Assembly: GCA_039936115.1 (NCBI GenBank)
Contig: JBDTIZ010000309.1
Coordinates: forward strand, 1-7,024
DNA: 7,024 bases
Direction of reading: 5' to 3'
Source of the DNA: DATIJJ01 sp039936115
GTDB taxonomy: Bacteria; Pseudomonadota; Gammaproteobacteria; DSM-16500
A model generated the notes under the pieces. The model saw only the letters and a list, made by a program, of their open reading frames with translations, had not been told where the DNA came from and searched no databases. Both the position numbers and the translations under genes were made by a program. Shown here in pieces: positions 1 through 6,741 of this stretch. Within the stretch, counting starts at the first letter, position 1, and each line of letters starts with the position of its first letter.

Positions 1-16
1 TCCAGTCAACTTGGCG
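1..16. repeat. right end of dispersed palindromic repeat, copy 1 (cut by window edge)
   Basis: The first 16 bases match 2268-2283 at 15 of 16 positions (TCCAGTYAACTTGGCG), and the two sequences diverge immediately after. At the second copy this segment follows a GC-rich hairpin, so the hairpin half of this copy should lie just outside the window. It lies downstream of glmM. Between it and the glmM stop (17-85) I see no gene, no RNA and no convincing terminator hairpin. Confidence 0.55.
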
Positions 17-85
17 TCTGTTTTGATTTGTAGAAAAGGATACAATGACGGTAAAAACATGTCTTGCTGCTTAAACCGTTTCACA

Positions 86-1426
86 CTAAATAAACTGACT
101 CACCGTCTGTGAAAGTGTTTCAGCAACTTTCTCAACCGTCACTTCATCTTCACCTTCAACCATGACACGCAAAACAGGTTCCGTACCCGAATAACGCAAT
201 AAAACACGGCCATATTTACCCAGTTGTTTTTCAGAATCATTTATTGCATTAACAATGTCTGTCTTATCTAATGCCACACGTTCGCCTGCATATGAAATAT
301 TAATCAATCGCTGTGGGAATTTTTTCATTTCAGATTTTAAAACATGCAAATTTTTACCGCTCATCTGCATAGCTTGCAGAACTTGTAACGCTGCAATAAT
401 GCCATCGCCTGTCGTTGTAGCATGTCGATAAATGATATGGCCGGATGATTCACCACCTAGTTGCCAATCTCTATCAATCATACCTCTAATAACATGCTGA
501 TCACCGACTGGCACACGACAGAAAGGTACACCCAGTTTTTTTAACGCGACTTCAAGTCCTAAATTACTCATAGTCGTGCCGACAACACCGCCAGTAAAGT
601 GATGCGTTGCAAGTAATCCTTTTAGAATGACATAAATGATTTCATCACCATCCAAGATTTCACCTTGATGATCTATCATCACAACCCGATCGCCATCGCC
701 ATCAAATGCAATTCCAACATCCGCTTTTTCTTCTAACACGCGTTGTTGAATAATTGTGGGATTATTTGATCCGCAATTTTGATTGATGTTAATGCCATTC
801 GGTGATGTGTTAGTATTTATTACATCAGCGCCAAGCTCGCTAAATACATGTGGTGCAATGTGATAAGTTGCACCATTAGCACAATCCAGCACAATTTTTA
901 AATTTTTTAAATAAACACTATGTGGCACTGAACTTTTGCAAAATTCAATATAACGCCCTGCAGCATCATCAACACGCCATGCCTTACCTAATGCTTCTGA
1001 TCGCGCTGTTTCAATTGGTTGTTCAATCCAGTGTTCAATCTCAAGTTCCAGTTTATCTGATAATTTTAAGCCTTCATGAGAAAAGAATTTAATGCCATTA
1101 TCATCATATGGATTATGTGATGCGCTAATCACAATTCCAATATGCGCGCGCAGTGTTCGTGTCAAATAAGAAATAGCCGCTGTCGGCATAGGCCCGGTTA
1201 AATAAATGTTTGCACCTGCTGCTGAAAGCCCGGCTTGTAAAGCAGACTCAATCATATAACCAGAAATTCGTGTATCTTTGCCAATCAATACTTTGGCTTC
1301 ACTTTCGGCTGCCAGCACCTTGCCAATTGCCCAACCGAGTTTCAATACGAAATCAGCCGTAATGGGAAATTTGCCCACATTACCTCGGATACCATCTGTA
1401 CCAAAATATTTTCGTGATGAATTCAT
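86..1426 (-). CDS. glmM: phosphoglucosamine mutase GlmM
   Basis: Cytoplasmic enzyme that interconverts glucosamine-6-phosphate and glucosamine-1-phosphate, the step before GlmU in UDP-GlcNAc synthesis for peptidoglycan and LPS. It is 446 residues from the chosen ATG, against 445 in E. coli, and collinear with it throughout. Visible landmarks are KYFGTDGIRG (about 6-15), the phosphoserine loop SASHNP (101-106, active serine S103), the metal-binding DGDGD (242-246), the sugar-binding GESSGH (325-330) and the C-terminal phosphate-binding RYSGTEP (411-417). All catalytic elements are present, so it should be active. An in-frame ATG at 1483 would add 19 residues with no homology to the family. The ATG at 1426 has a good Shine-Dalgarno and gives the family length. 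It is divergent from the membrane-protein gene at 1588. Neither folP upstream nor tpiA/secG downstream, common neighbours in related bacteria, is present. Confidence 0.97.
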   Translation of the reverse strand: MNSSRKYFGTDGIRGNVGKFPITADFVLKLGWAIGKVLAAESEAKVLIGKDTRISGYMIESALQAGLSAAGANIYLTGPMPTAAISYLTRTLRAHIGIVISASHNPYDDNGIKFFSHEGLKLSDKLELEIEHWIEQPIETARSEALGKAWRVDDAAGRYIEFCKSSVPHSVYLKNLKIVLDCANGATYHIAPHVFSELGADVINTNTSPNGININQNCGSNNPTIIQQRVLEEKADVGIAFDGDGDRVVMIDHQGEILDGDEIIYVILKGLLATHHFTGGVVGTTMSNLGLEVALKKLGVPFCRVPVGDQHVIRGMIDRDWQLGGESSGHIIYRHATTTGDGIIAALQVLQAMQMSGKNLHVLKSEMKKFPQRLINISYAGERVALDKTDIVNAINDSEKQLGKYGRVLLRYSGTEPVLRVMVEGEDEVTVEKVAETLSQTVSQFI

Positions 1427-1432
1427 CTTCGT

Positions 1433-1439
1433 CACCTTC
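1433..1439 (-). promoter_or_regulatory. ribosome binding site fixing the glmM start
   Basis: GAAGGTG on the minus strand lies 6 nt before the ATG at 1426. It supports the 446-residue start over the upstream in-frame ATG at 1483, which would extend the protein past the conserved family N-terminus. Confidence 0.7.
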
Positions 1440-1511
1440 AATACCCACATATTATTTTGCCTATATGCGAGGTTAATATACAAGCGTTTGAAAGCAATGA
1501 ATAAAATTTAT

Positions 1512-1547
1512 TAGATTCCACTGGCCTTGTGGTGTATAATTTATACA
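1512..1547 (+). promoter_or_regulatory. putative promoter with operator-like dyad for the 1588 gene
   Basis: A perfect -10 hexamer TATAAT lies at 1535-1540, about 48 nt before the ATG at 1588. No good -35 is seen at 16-18 bp (the best is around 1511-1517), so activity may depend on an activator. The -10 sits inside a perfect inverted repeat, TGTATAATTTATACA (1533-1547: 7-bp arms, 1-nt centre). A regulator bound there would cover the -10. Because the dyad is symmetric, a TATAAA-like element also faces glmM, so the site could serve both directions. This is inference from sequence only. Confidence 0.45.
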
Positions 1548-1587
1548 AATTAAACATGACTGCAAAATCATAAAACAGGGTAAAAAT

Positions 1588-2214
1588 ATGTCTTACACTT
1601 TTTTTCAAAGCAAGATAAATAAATTCAAACAAGCATACAAAAATAATGCTCGCATCGTTAAGCTCAATGTTCTCGCTGGCGGATTTTTTGGATTATCTTT
1701 TGGATCATTGACAGGTGCTGTCGTTGAAAAAGCATTTTTTTGCCAAGACAAAGTAGATTATATTAATATTCATGCAGCAGATTATAATTGCACTACCCTC
1801 CCGCATTTTCACTGCCCAGCCAATTTGAATAATTTATTCATTGATTGCAATAATACACAAACTTTAATAAATCAAGCTAACAACAATACCTCCTATTCAT
1901 GGTCTCCAACACTCGTTGGCGGAGCAATTGGTTGTGGTTTTGGAGCATTAGTTGGATTTGGAGTAGGTGTTGCAACTGCTTGTTCTCGTATGCGTTCTTC
2001 AGCTAGTAGCCTCACAGAATCAGAAATTCCTACTACAACTTCAGATAGATCATCTACAAGTGCGATAGATACCGCCACAAAAGACGATATTAAATTATTA
2101 GCGCAAGGTAGATCGAATAGTCCCGTCTTTAGTGGACGCAACATTGAGAATGATGATTCTTATCATAAACTGCCTGAGTCAGAGAGCGAACATACGGTGG
2201 CTCTTACGGTTTAG
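1588..2214 (+). CDS. putative two-span Gly-rich membrane protein, possible secreted effector
   Basis: I do not recognise this 208-residue protein. It starts with ATG after an AGGG ribosome binding site (1577-1580, 7-nt spacing). There is a short basic N-terminus (1-25). A first hydrophobic Gly-rich segment spans about 26-47, and a loop of about 58 residues carries four cysteines (C52, C68, C76, C87) and many Asn. A second Gly-rich hydrophobic segment (about 107-131) has small-residue GxxxG-like spacing, and a polar Ser/Thr-rich tail covers about 133-208. The cysteines would suit disulfides in an oxidising compartment, with both termini on the opposite side. The tail ends with alternating Glu (E197, E199, E201) and then a hydrophobic VALTV terminus. 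That resembles the E-block signal of Legionella Dot/Icm substrates, though a chance match is possible. The gene stands alone between glmM (divergent) and a palindromic repeat. Real coding is likely; function is unknown. Confidence 0.75.
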   Translation: MSYTFFQSKINKFKQAYKNNARIVKLNVLAGGFFGLSFGSLTGAVVEKAFFCQDKVDYINIHAADYNCTTLPHFHCPANLNNLFIDCNNTQTLINQANNNTSYSWSPTLVGGAIGCGFGALVGFGVGVATACSRMRSSASSLTESEIPTTTSDRSSTSAIDTATKDDIKLLAQGRSNSPVFSGRNIENDDSYHKLPESESEHTVALTV

Positions 2215-2240
2215 TGATAATCATTCATTTAATAATTAGA

Positions 2241-2283
2241 CCGTCGTACCGCGGCTTGCCCGCGGTATCCAGTTAACTTGGCG
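2241..2283. repeat. dispersed palindromic repeat, copy 2, with hairpin
   Basis: The core is a perfect 8-bp stem TACCGCGG (2247-2254) / CCGCGGTA (2260-2267) with a 5-nt loop, followed by TCCAGTTAACTTGGCG (2268-2283), which recurs at 1-16. It is much more GC-rich than its surroundings. The form (hairpin ending ...GGTATCCAG) is like the small palindromic repeats scattered through genomes of intracellular bacteria. The right edge is set by divergence of the two copies after 2283; the left edge is estimated. It begins 26 nt after the stop of the 1588 gene, where the hairpin could also act as a weak terminator, although no T-run follows. Confidence 0.65.
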
Positions 2284-3294
2284 GAAGTGCATGCTGCAAA
2301 AACACTCTATGCTAGATTTGATGCGCTAGCGCTTCTTATTCATGAAGTCTCACAGTATCCCGATGATGCAAACGCACATCAGCTAAAAAACCAGGCATTA
2401 AACTTTGCGATGGCAATTGTTGATGCTAAAAATACTACTGAGCTTGTTGGAAAAATTAAACAAAGAAATGCCTTCAAAAAGAATGACCCAGAATATATGC
2501 CCTGGAACATACCAACGGTTATGCCTGCTGAAGAAAAATTAAAGAATTGGCAAAGAGTAGCTAAAAAAATAAGAAAATATCGTTTAGTCAATGCAGAAAG
2601 TGCTAAGACAGATCAAGTAGAGGGTGTTAAATATTTCAATCAACAAGAAAGAGAAACATACAGAATATTTCCAGCAGACGGTCGGTTTAAAAAAATTATA
2701 GAAAAAGATAATCAGCTGCAGTTAATTGATTTTGATACATCCTCTTATTCAGCTGATAACAAAAATAATAGAGCAATATTCATTATTTCGCCAAGAGGAG
2801 ATTTTTTTGCTGCTAGCACACGTTATCATTCCCTTCACCATTCGAGTTTTTTAGCTGGGGCCTATACATTTTTTTCAGGCGCGATGACTGTTACCACAGG
2901 TGAGTTAAAATACTGTGACGATTCTAGCGGTCACTACAAGCCAAAGGAACGACATAACATTCAAGCATTATCTTTTTTACGCAAAGCTAATCTTTTAACA
3001 GAAAGCAGTCGATTTGGGATAACAAACAGCATACAAGACAAACGTATTGTATATGACGTTAAGTCACCTGCCCTTCCTGTACTGGAAACACGTGTCGCAA
3101 AACTTATCGAATTTAAAGATCAAGTGACAAACTTTTTAAAAGAGCATCAAGAGCATCCACTTATAAAAGCAGGTATCGAACAATTCCAGCAAGTGATCCA
3201 TCAAAAAAAATATTTTAGCATTACCTTAGATAAAAGATTTCAGCAATTAAAAGAATTTACGTTGATAGCAAAGAAAATATTGTCTCCCGATTGA
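2278..3294 (+). pseudogene. 5'-truncated gene fragment with plant IQM-like domain (part 1 of broken ankyrin-type gene)
   Basis: The open frame (338 residues if read from TTG 2278) begins inside the palindromic repeat. It has no ATG until residue 45 and no ribosome binding site, so the true 5' end appears to have been replaced by the repeat. Residues about 165-240 match what I remember of the core of plant IQM (IQ-motif, calmodulin-binding) proteins and fungal relatives: a strand AIFIISPRGDFFAAS (166-180), then HHSSFLAG (187-194), then a Gly/Glu-Leu stretch and SGHYKP (217-222). In IQMs the equivalents are HSSFLAGG and SGHYxPT. The rest (1-60, 265-335) is predicted helical and charged, with no signal peptide or membrane span. 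The frame stops at TGA 3292-3294, but the same frame continues open into ankyrin-like sequence, so this stop looks like a nonsense mutation. Alternatively it is a shortened but expressed gene starting at TTG; I consider that less likely. Confidence 0.65.
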
Positions 3295-3651
3295 GACCAA
3301 CAGGATATTTCACTTATCATTCAAGATACCTATAAGGCAATTTCCGTAGGACATTCCTATGTAGATGTTATTGCTAATGTTGTGGCTAAATCAGTTCAAG
3401 AAAAGAACTTAGCAATAGCGGCAGTTTTGTTAGATGCCGGACTCAAACCAGATGACTTAATTATTATGGATGCGACGAACCATCCACTAAATCTGCTAAA
3501 AATTGCGATTTTAAATAAGGATGAAGCAGCTGTAAAAATGTTACTTGAACATAAGTCTAACCCTAATCAACTTGTTTTGGAAACGGGGAGTCATTATATT
3601 TCCGTTCTTTCCTTAGCAATTACCTCCTCAAGATTTATATTCTCAATTTAA
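3295..3651 (+). pseudogene. ankyrin-like repeat fragment (part 2 of the same broken gene)
   Basis: This is in the same frame as the preceding fragment and is separated from it only by the TGA at 3292-3294. It is open from 3295 with no start codon or ribosome binding site at that point (a GTG at 3382 is the nearest candidate and has no convincing Shine-Dalgarno). It contains about two degenerate ankyrin units: NLAIAAVLLDAGLKPDD, then LLKIAILNKDEAAVKMLLEH followed by KSNPNQ, then SVLSLAI. These show the AI..N...AV.MLLEHG.(D)PN pattern. The frame then runs into RFIFSI and a stop at 3649-3651 right after the beginning of a further helix, where the coding-like sequence moves to another frame. I read it as the middle of an ankyrin-domain protein, perhaps an effector of the intracellular-bacterium type (inference). 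Confidence 0.6.
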
Positions 3652-3775
3652 AGTAACACAACCATCCGATCACAAACAGGATACCAATCTTGATGTTGCT
3701 AGCTCATTAGATGTAAAAGCAAAAGAATTTCGGCAAAGCGCGTGTGAAGAAATAAAAAATAAGTTTTTTCCTTAA
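3617..3775 (+). pseudogene. C-terminal tail of the broken ankyrin-type gene, in a shifted frame (part 3)
   Basis: A frame offset by one base from the ankyrin fragment is open from 3617 to a TAA at 3773-3775. It encodes about 52 polar residues (PPQDLYSQFKVTQPSD..., ending ACEEIKNKFFP) of protein-like composition, rich in Gln, Asp, Lys and Glu, with no start codon of its own. The shift falls within about 3617-3650. A one-base frameshift or an internal deletion removing further ankyrin repeats would explain why the upstream frame stops abruptly after SLAITSS. It is convergent with the luxR-type gene, 34 nt away, and no clear GC-rich terminator lies between them. Confidence 0.5.
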
Positions 3776-3809
3776 CTGTACGCCTATGGACTTTTGTCGG
3801 GTTTACTAC

Positions 3810-4568
3810 TTAAATCTTAATTAGCCCCTTCTCCAAAGCTTTGGCAACCGCTTGATATTTATTCTTTACACCCAATTTTTTATTCAATTTTTGGATATGA
3901 TAATTCACTGTACGCTCAGTTAAATTCAAAATTTCAGCCATAGAAAACAACGAATGATTTTTTGCCATCAACACTAAACACTGAATTTCTCGCTGAGTTA
4001 AATTAAATTTTTCATCAGCTATTTGTGTTTTTAATAATAATTTCTGTAGATATGAATAGTAATAATACCCTGCAGAAAATAATTCATATTGCAAGCTCTG
4101 CCACTGCTCCAAACAATTTTCGCCCTTCATTTGCACAACCAGGAAGCAAGCGAAATCTTCATTTGGTCCGTGAATTGGAATACTCAACCCTTTCACAGAA
4201 CCAAACTCGATGGAATCCAAACGCATTTGCCGCTCGCGCAAAGATGTCGCCTCTTTCAATTGCTCATGCACATCCCAAAATGTAGGCAACGTAGTTTGAT
4301 AGACCTTCCCCAAAGTAGTATCAATTTCTTCATAATGCTCACTAACATAGTGTTTGTGCCACGCATCAAAATTTGTCGAAACGAAATCAAATTTTAATTT
4401 ATTCTGTGAATTGGGATAATAAGAATAATAAGTGAATGCAAATGTAGTAATTTTCAGGCAGGCTAAATAATCCTTAAGCGCTTGGTTTAGCTCTGAAATA
4501 CCAAGCGCCTTACTTAATTGCATTTCTAATTCGCGCAAGGCAACAGTATCTGAAATGCTGAGTTTCAT
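3810..4568 (-). CDS. LuxR-family quorum-sensing-type transcriptional regulator (putative LuxR solo)
   Basis: Predicted DNA-binding regulator of 252 residues with the two-domain LuxR layout. An N-terminal autoinducer-binding domain (about 15-170) retains the ligand-pocket pattern W70-x3-Y74-x8-D83 and W98 known from TraR/LuxR, plus the glycine of the GLSIPIHGP segment (G127). The usual Pro after the Asp is Thr84. The C-terminal GerE-type helix-turn-helix (about 188-252) shows LTxRE (190-194), ERTVNYHI, KLGV and AVAKALEKGLI. The usual Glu of the A-x-G-x-[ST]-x-x-E-I motif is Ser209. An acyl-homoserine lactone or related small ligand is likely, but no luxI is present in the window, hence a solo. 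The start is ATG 4568 with AAGAG 9 nt upstream. An in-frame TTG at 4577 overlaps the preceding stop and has no usable ribosome binding site. Being 5 nt after the upstream stop, it is co-transcribed and probably translationally coupled. Confidence 0.9.
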   Translation of the reverse strand: MKLSISDTVALRELEMQLSKALGISELNQALKDYLACLKITTFAFTYYSYYPNSQNKLKFDFVSTNFDAWHKHYVSEHYEEIDTTLGKVYQTTLPTFWDVHEQLKEATSLRERQMRLDSIEFGSVKGLSIPIHGPNEDFACFLVVQMKGENCLEQWQSLQYELFSAGYYYYSYLQKLLLKTQIADEKFNLTQREIQCLVLMAKNHSLFSMAEILNLTERTVNYHIQKLNKKLGVKNKYQAVAKALEKGLIKI

Positions 4569-4573
4569 TATGT

Positions 4574-6670
4574 TCAACTCTTAGGTATATTAATATTTAT
4601 CGCCATTTTTTGTAATTCAAACAAGTCTTGAGCAATACTTAAAATTTGTTTGACGGGCTCAATCAGTTGTTTTTCTGGGCCAGCTTTTGCTGCCGCTTTA
4701 AATACTGACACGCTTTTTTTAGCATCTAGACCCGCAAGTAAATTAGTACATTCATCTCGAGCTATTGTGATAGCAGTAGAAATACTTTCCCCTTCCAGCT
4801 TGTCAGCTGATACTAAAGTCGTAATGGCTTTTTTTATCTTAGCAAGATGCTCATTAACTGTTGGATTAGTCTTCTGAAAGGATTCAGAACTTGTCTCGGC
4901 TTGATTAAACACAGGGAGAATTTGCTTAAGCTTAAATTGCAAAATAAGATTAGCTTTTTCTTTATCATTCGTGCGCTTAGCAATACCAAGAGCCGTCTCC
5001 CCCTTGTGTTTAGCATCAATATCAATTTGTTTTTGATTTAGTAGCCATTCAAAAGCTGCAGGAGAATCACCTTTCGCCTCCATCAATGCTTGAATGAGAG
5101 GAGGCATACTTGGTTTTGGAGTTAATAACATTCTAGCATAATTTGTTACTGCAGAATAAAAACTTGCTAACTGTTGTTCTGCTAGAGTATCTTTTTGTTC
5201 TTTATCTTGCTTATGCTCATCCTCTTTAGTTTCAACAGTAATTTTTGTTAAGCTGGGTTCTCTGGTTTCGAGCGAAGCTATATAACTCTGATAAAAGGAA
5301 ATGCGCTCATCAAGAAAATGATTCAGTACTCCATCCTCCCTACCCCCCCTACTCTCAGAATTAACAATACCACTTAGAAAATCATCTAGTTTTTCGGCTA
5401 ATTGATACTCTTTGTTTGCAAGTAATTTCAAATAAGCCTGATAAAAAATGGGGTCATTATTTTGATCGCCCATTCGGCTAAATGCTTCAAATATCTGCGC
5501 GGCAACTTTCTTAGATTCATCAGAATTTAATTCGACAACTTTTACAAAAATATTTTTCAATAATGGAACTGCCGTTTCCACTACCGTGTTCGAATTATGT
5601 TGTTTAGCTATCGTAAGGTTTTTTAGAAAAAGCGTTAATAATGACTCTGATTTGGAAATAACTGATTCAATCTTATCTACAGCCATTATAATGGTTAGCC
5701 ATGTTTCTGAAGATGCTCTATTTAACAAATGTGTTACCAACCAGTTGATCTGTTCTTCAGTTTTAAATGATTTCAAGTGATTATGCTCTAAAAACACAAA
5801 TCTCAACATTTGATTGTAACTAGCTGTCGTTAATCTGCTAGGCTCAAGTTTTCCTGCTGCCGTTGTTTCAGGTAAAATTTTATCCAGCACATCATGGAAC
5901 GCTACAAAATGAATAAACAGTAATAAATAGGCTGGACGAATATCTTGATATGCAATAAAAAAATCATCTCCTGGCTCTAGTCCTTGCATTTTCAAAAGTG
6001 TCGAAACTAAAGGAAAGCTCTCCTGATCAGACAACCAAGTCATGCCTGTCAGTTCACCATATTTTGTAACTTTCACTAATTGGCCGAACACTTCGAAATA
6101 ATTCTTTTTGTCATACGGGAGTGGTGCAATACATTTTTGTTGAATAATGTCGTTAAACTCTCGTAATAACAATCTTAGTAAATCAAGATCAACATCACCA
6201 TGCGCTAAAAGCTCTCTACCTTTATAATCGAGAAAAAGGCTATATAGAGAATCTGAATCACTTACGTCTTTAATAAATGCTGAAACTAATGAAAAAATCT
6301 CTTCTTGACTCGGTATATAATCTTGACCTTTATTTCCTTGCTCTACCACATTTTTTGTCGTGGAAAGTTTTTCTTTTTTTGTTTCTTTTAGTTCGATTTC
6401 AATTTTAGTTTCATTTTGTACCTTAGCTTTTTTTGTGGCACCATCATCATTCGGTTTAAAACTTACATATCTCACAGCTGTATCTGCATTAGCTTCAATA
6501 TTCGGATCTGCTTCAAAACCGGCTTCGACGAGGCGTTCTAGCATAGTTATTATAAGTTTTATATTGAGATATTCCTCATCATTTATAATTTTCGACGGAA
6601 ACAGCAAATCTCTGAGAAACTTTTCACGAATGAATTTTAATTTATTTAATGCCTCTTTACGGTTTAGCAT
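4574..6670 (-). CDS. large helical protein with ankyrin-like segment, operon partner of the luxR-type gene
   Basis: I do not recognise this 698-residue protein as a whole. It has no signal peptide and no convincing membrane span, so it is cytoplasmic or secreted by a signal-free route. There is an N-terminal helical part (1-70) that includes an ankyrin-like LVEAGFEADPNIE, and a Lys/Glu-rich linker (about 78-112). A long alpha-helical central region (about 118-465) follows, then a second charged linker (about 475-497). An ankyrin-like unit covers about 522-577 (PLIQALMEAKGD, AFEWLLNQ, IDIDAKHKGETALGIAKRTND), with a final helical region (600-698). The start at 6670 is chosen because GAGGAG precedes that ATG by 7 nt; the ATG at 6685 would swallow this site. 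Its stop lies 5 nt before the LuxR-type regulator, so the two form an operon. Ankyrin modules in intracellular bacteria often belong to host-directed effectors; a regulatory partner role is equally open. A G7 tract at codons 441-443 is a slippage hazard. Confidence 0.8.
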   Translation of the reverse strand: MLNRKEALNKLKFIREKFLRDLLFPSKIINDEEYLNIKLIITMLERLVEAGFEADPNIEANADTAVRYVSFKPNDDGATKKAKVQNETKIEIELKETKKEKLSTTKNVVEQGNKGQDYIPSQEEIFSLVSAFIKDVSDSDSLYSLFLDYKGRELLAHGDVDLDLLRLLLREFNDIIQQKCIAPLPYDKKNYFEVFGQLVKVTKYGELTGMTWLSDQESFPLVSTLLKMQGLEPGDDFFIAYQDIRPAYLLLFIHFVAFHDVLDKILPETTAAGKLEPSRLTTASYNQMLRFVFLEHNHLKSFKTEEQINWLVTHLLNRASSETWLTIIMAVDKIESVISKSESLLTLFLKNLTIAKQHNSNTVVETAVPLLKNIFVKVVELNSDESKKVAAQIFEAFSRMGDQNNDPIFYQAYLKLLANKEYQLAEKLDDFLSGIVNSESRGGREDGVLNHFLDERISFYQSYIASLETREPSLTKITVETKEDEHKQDKEQKDTLAEQQLASFYSAVTNYARMLLTPKPSMPPLIQALMEAKGDSPAAFEWLLNQKQIDIDAKHKGETALGIAKRTNDKEKANLILQFKLKQILPVFNQAETSSESFQKTNPTVNEHLAKIKKAITTLVSADKLEGESISTAITIARDECTNLLAGLDAKKSVSVFKAAAKAGPEKQLIEPVKQILSIAQDLFELQKMAININIPKS
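5343..5349 (-). other. G7 homopolymer in the 698-residue coding region (candidate slippage site)
   Basis: Seven G in a row on the coding strand encode part of Arg441-Gly442-Gly443, in an otherwise AT-rich gene. Gaining one G puts TAG directly after the tract. Losing one G gives a TGA seven codons on from the tract. Either change deletes the second linker, the ankyrin-like unit and the C-terminal domain. Whether it varies cannot be seen from one sequence. Confidence 0.5.
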
Positions 6671-6677
6671 TTTATTA

Positions 6678-6683
6678 CTCCTC
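6678..6683 (-). promoter_or_regulatory. ribosome binding site fixing the start of the 698-residue protein
   Basis: GAGGAG on the minus strand is followed by 7 nt and the ATG at 6670. It overlaps the codons of the longer reading from ATG 6685, which has only an A-run upstream, so the shorter start is preferred. Confidence 0.75.
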
Positions 6684-6741
6684 ATTTTTTTTGTTTAAAC
6701 ATAACTATCTTTAATGATTTTATTGATCTCGAAACGATACG

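Noticed and set aside
1471..1480. TTAATAT-like half of a PmrA box upstream of the 1588 gene
   Set aside because: Only one half-site is present, and no second TTAAT at the proper spacing follows. In AT-rich DNA this is expected by chance.
1438..1632. 64-residue minus-strand frame over the glmM/1588 intergenic region
   Set aside because: It covers the promoter and start of the 1588 gene antisense, has no ribosome binding site and no recognisable motif.
3752..3769. A6/T6 symmetric run near the end of the broken gene, as a bidirectional terminator
   Set aside because: The stem would be only A-T pairs with a short loop and no GC core, too weak to call a terminator.
4025..4397. Two plus-strand frames antisense to the luxR-type gene
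   Set aside because: They are mirror frames of a strongly supported regulator, with no start signals.
4574..4577. TTG at 4577 as the luxR-type start, overlapping the upstream stop
   Set aside because: The ATG three codons later has an AAGAG at 9 nt, whereas the TTG has no room for a ribosome binding site. The family domain begins after both.
6360..6698. 112-residue plus-strand hydrophobic frame with many Ser and Phe
   Set aside because: It is the antisense of the Lys/Glu-rich part of the 698-residue gene, which gives Phe/Ser/Leu-rich artefacts; it runs through that gene's start region.
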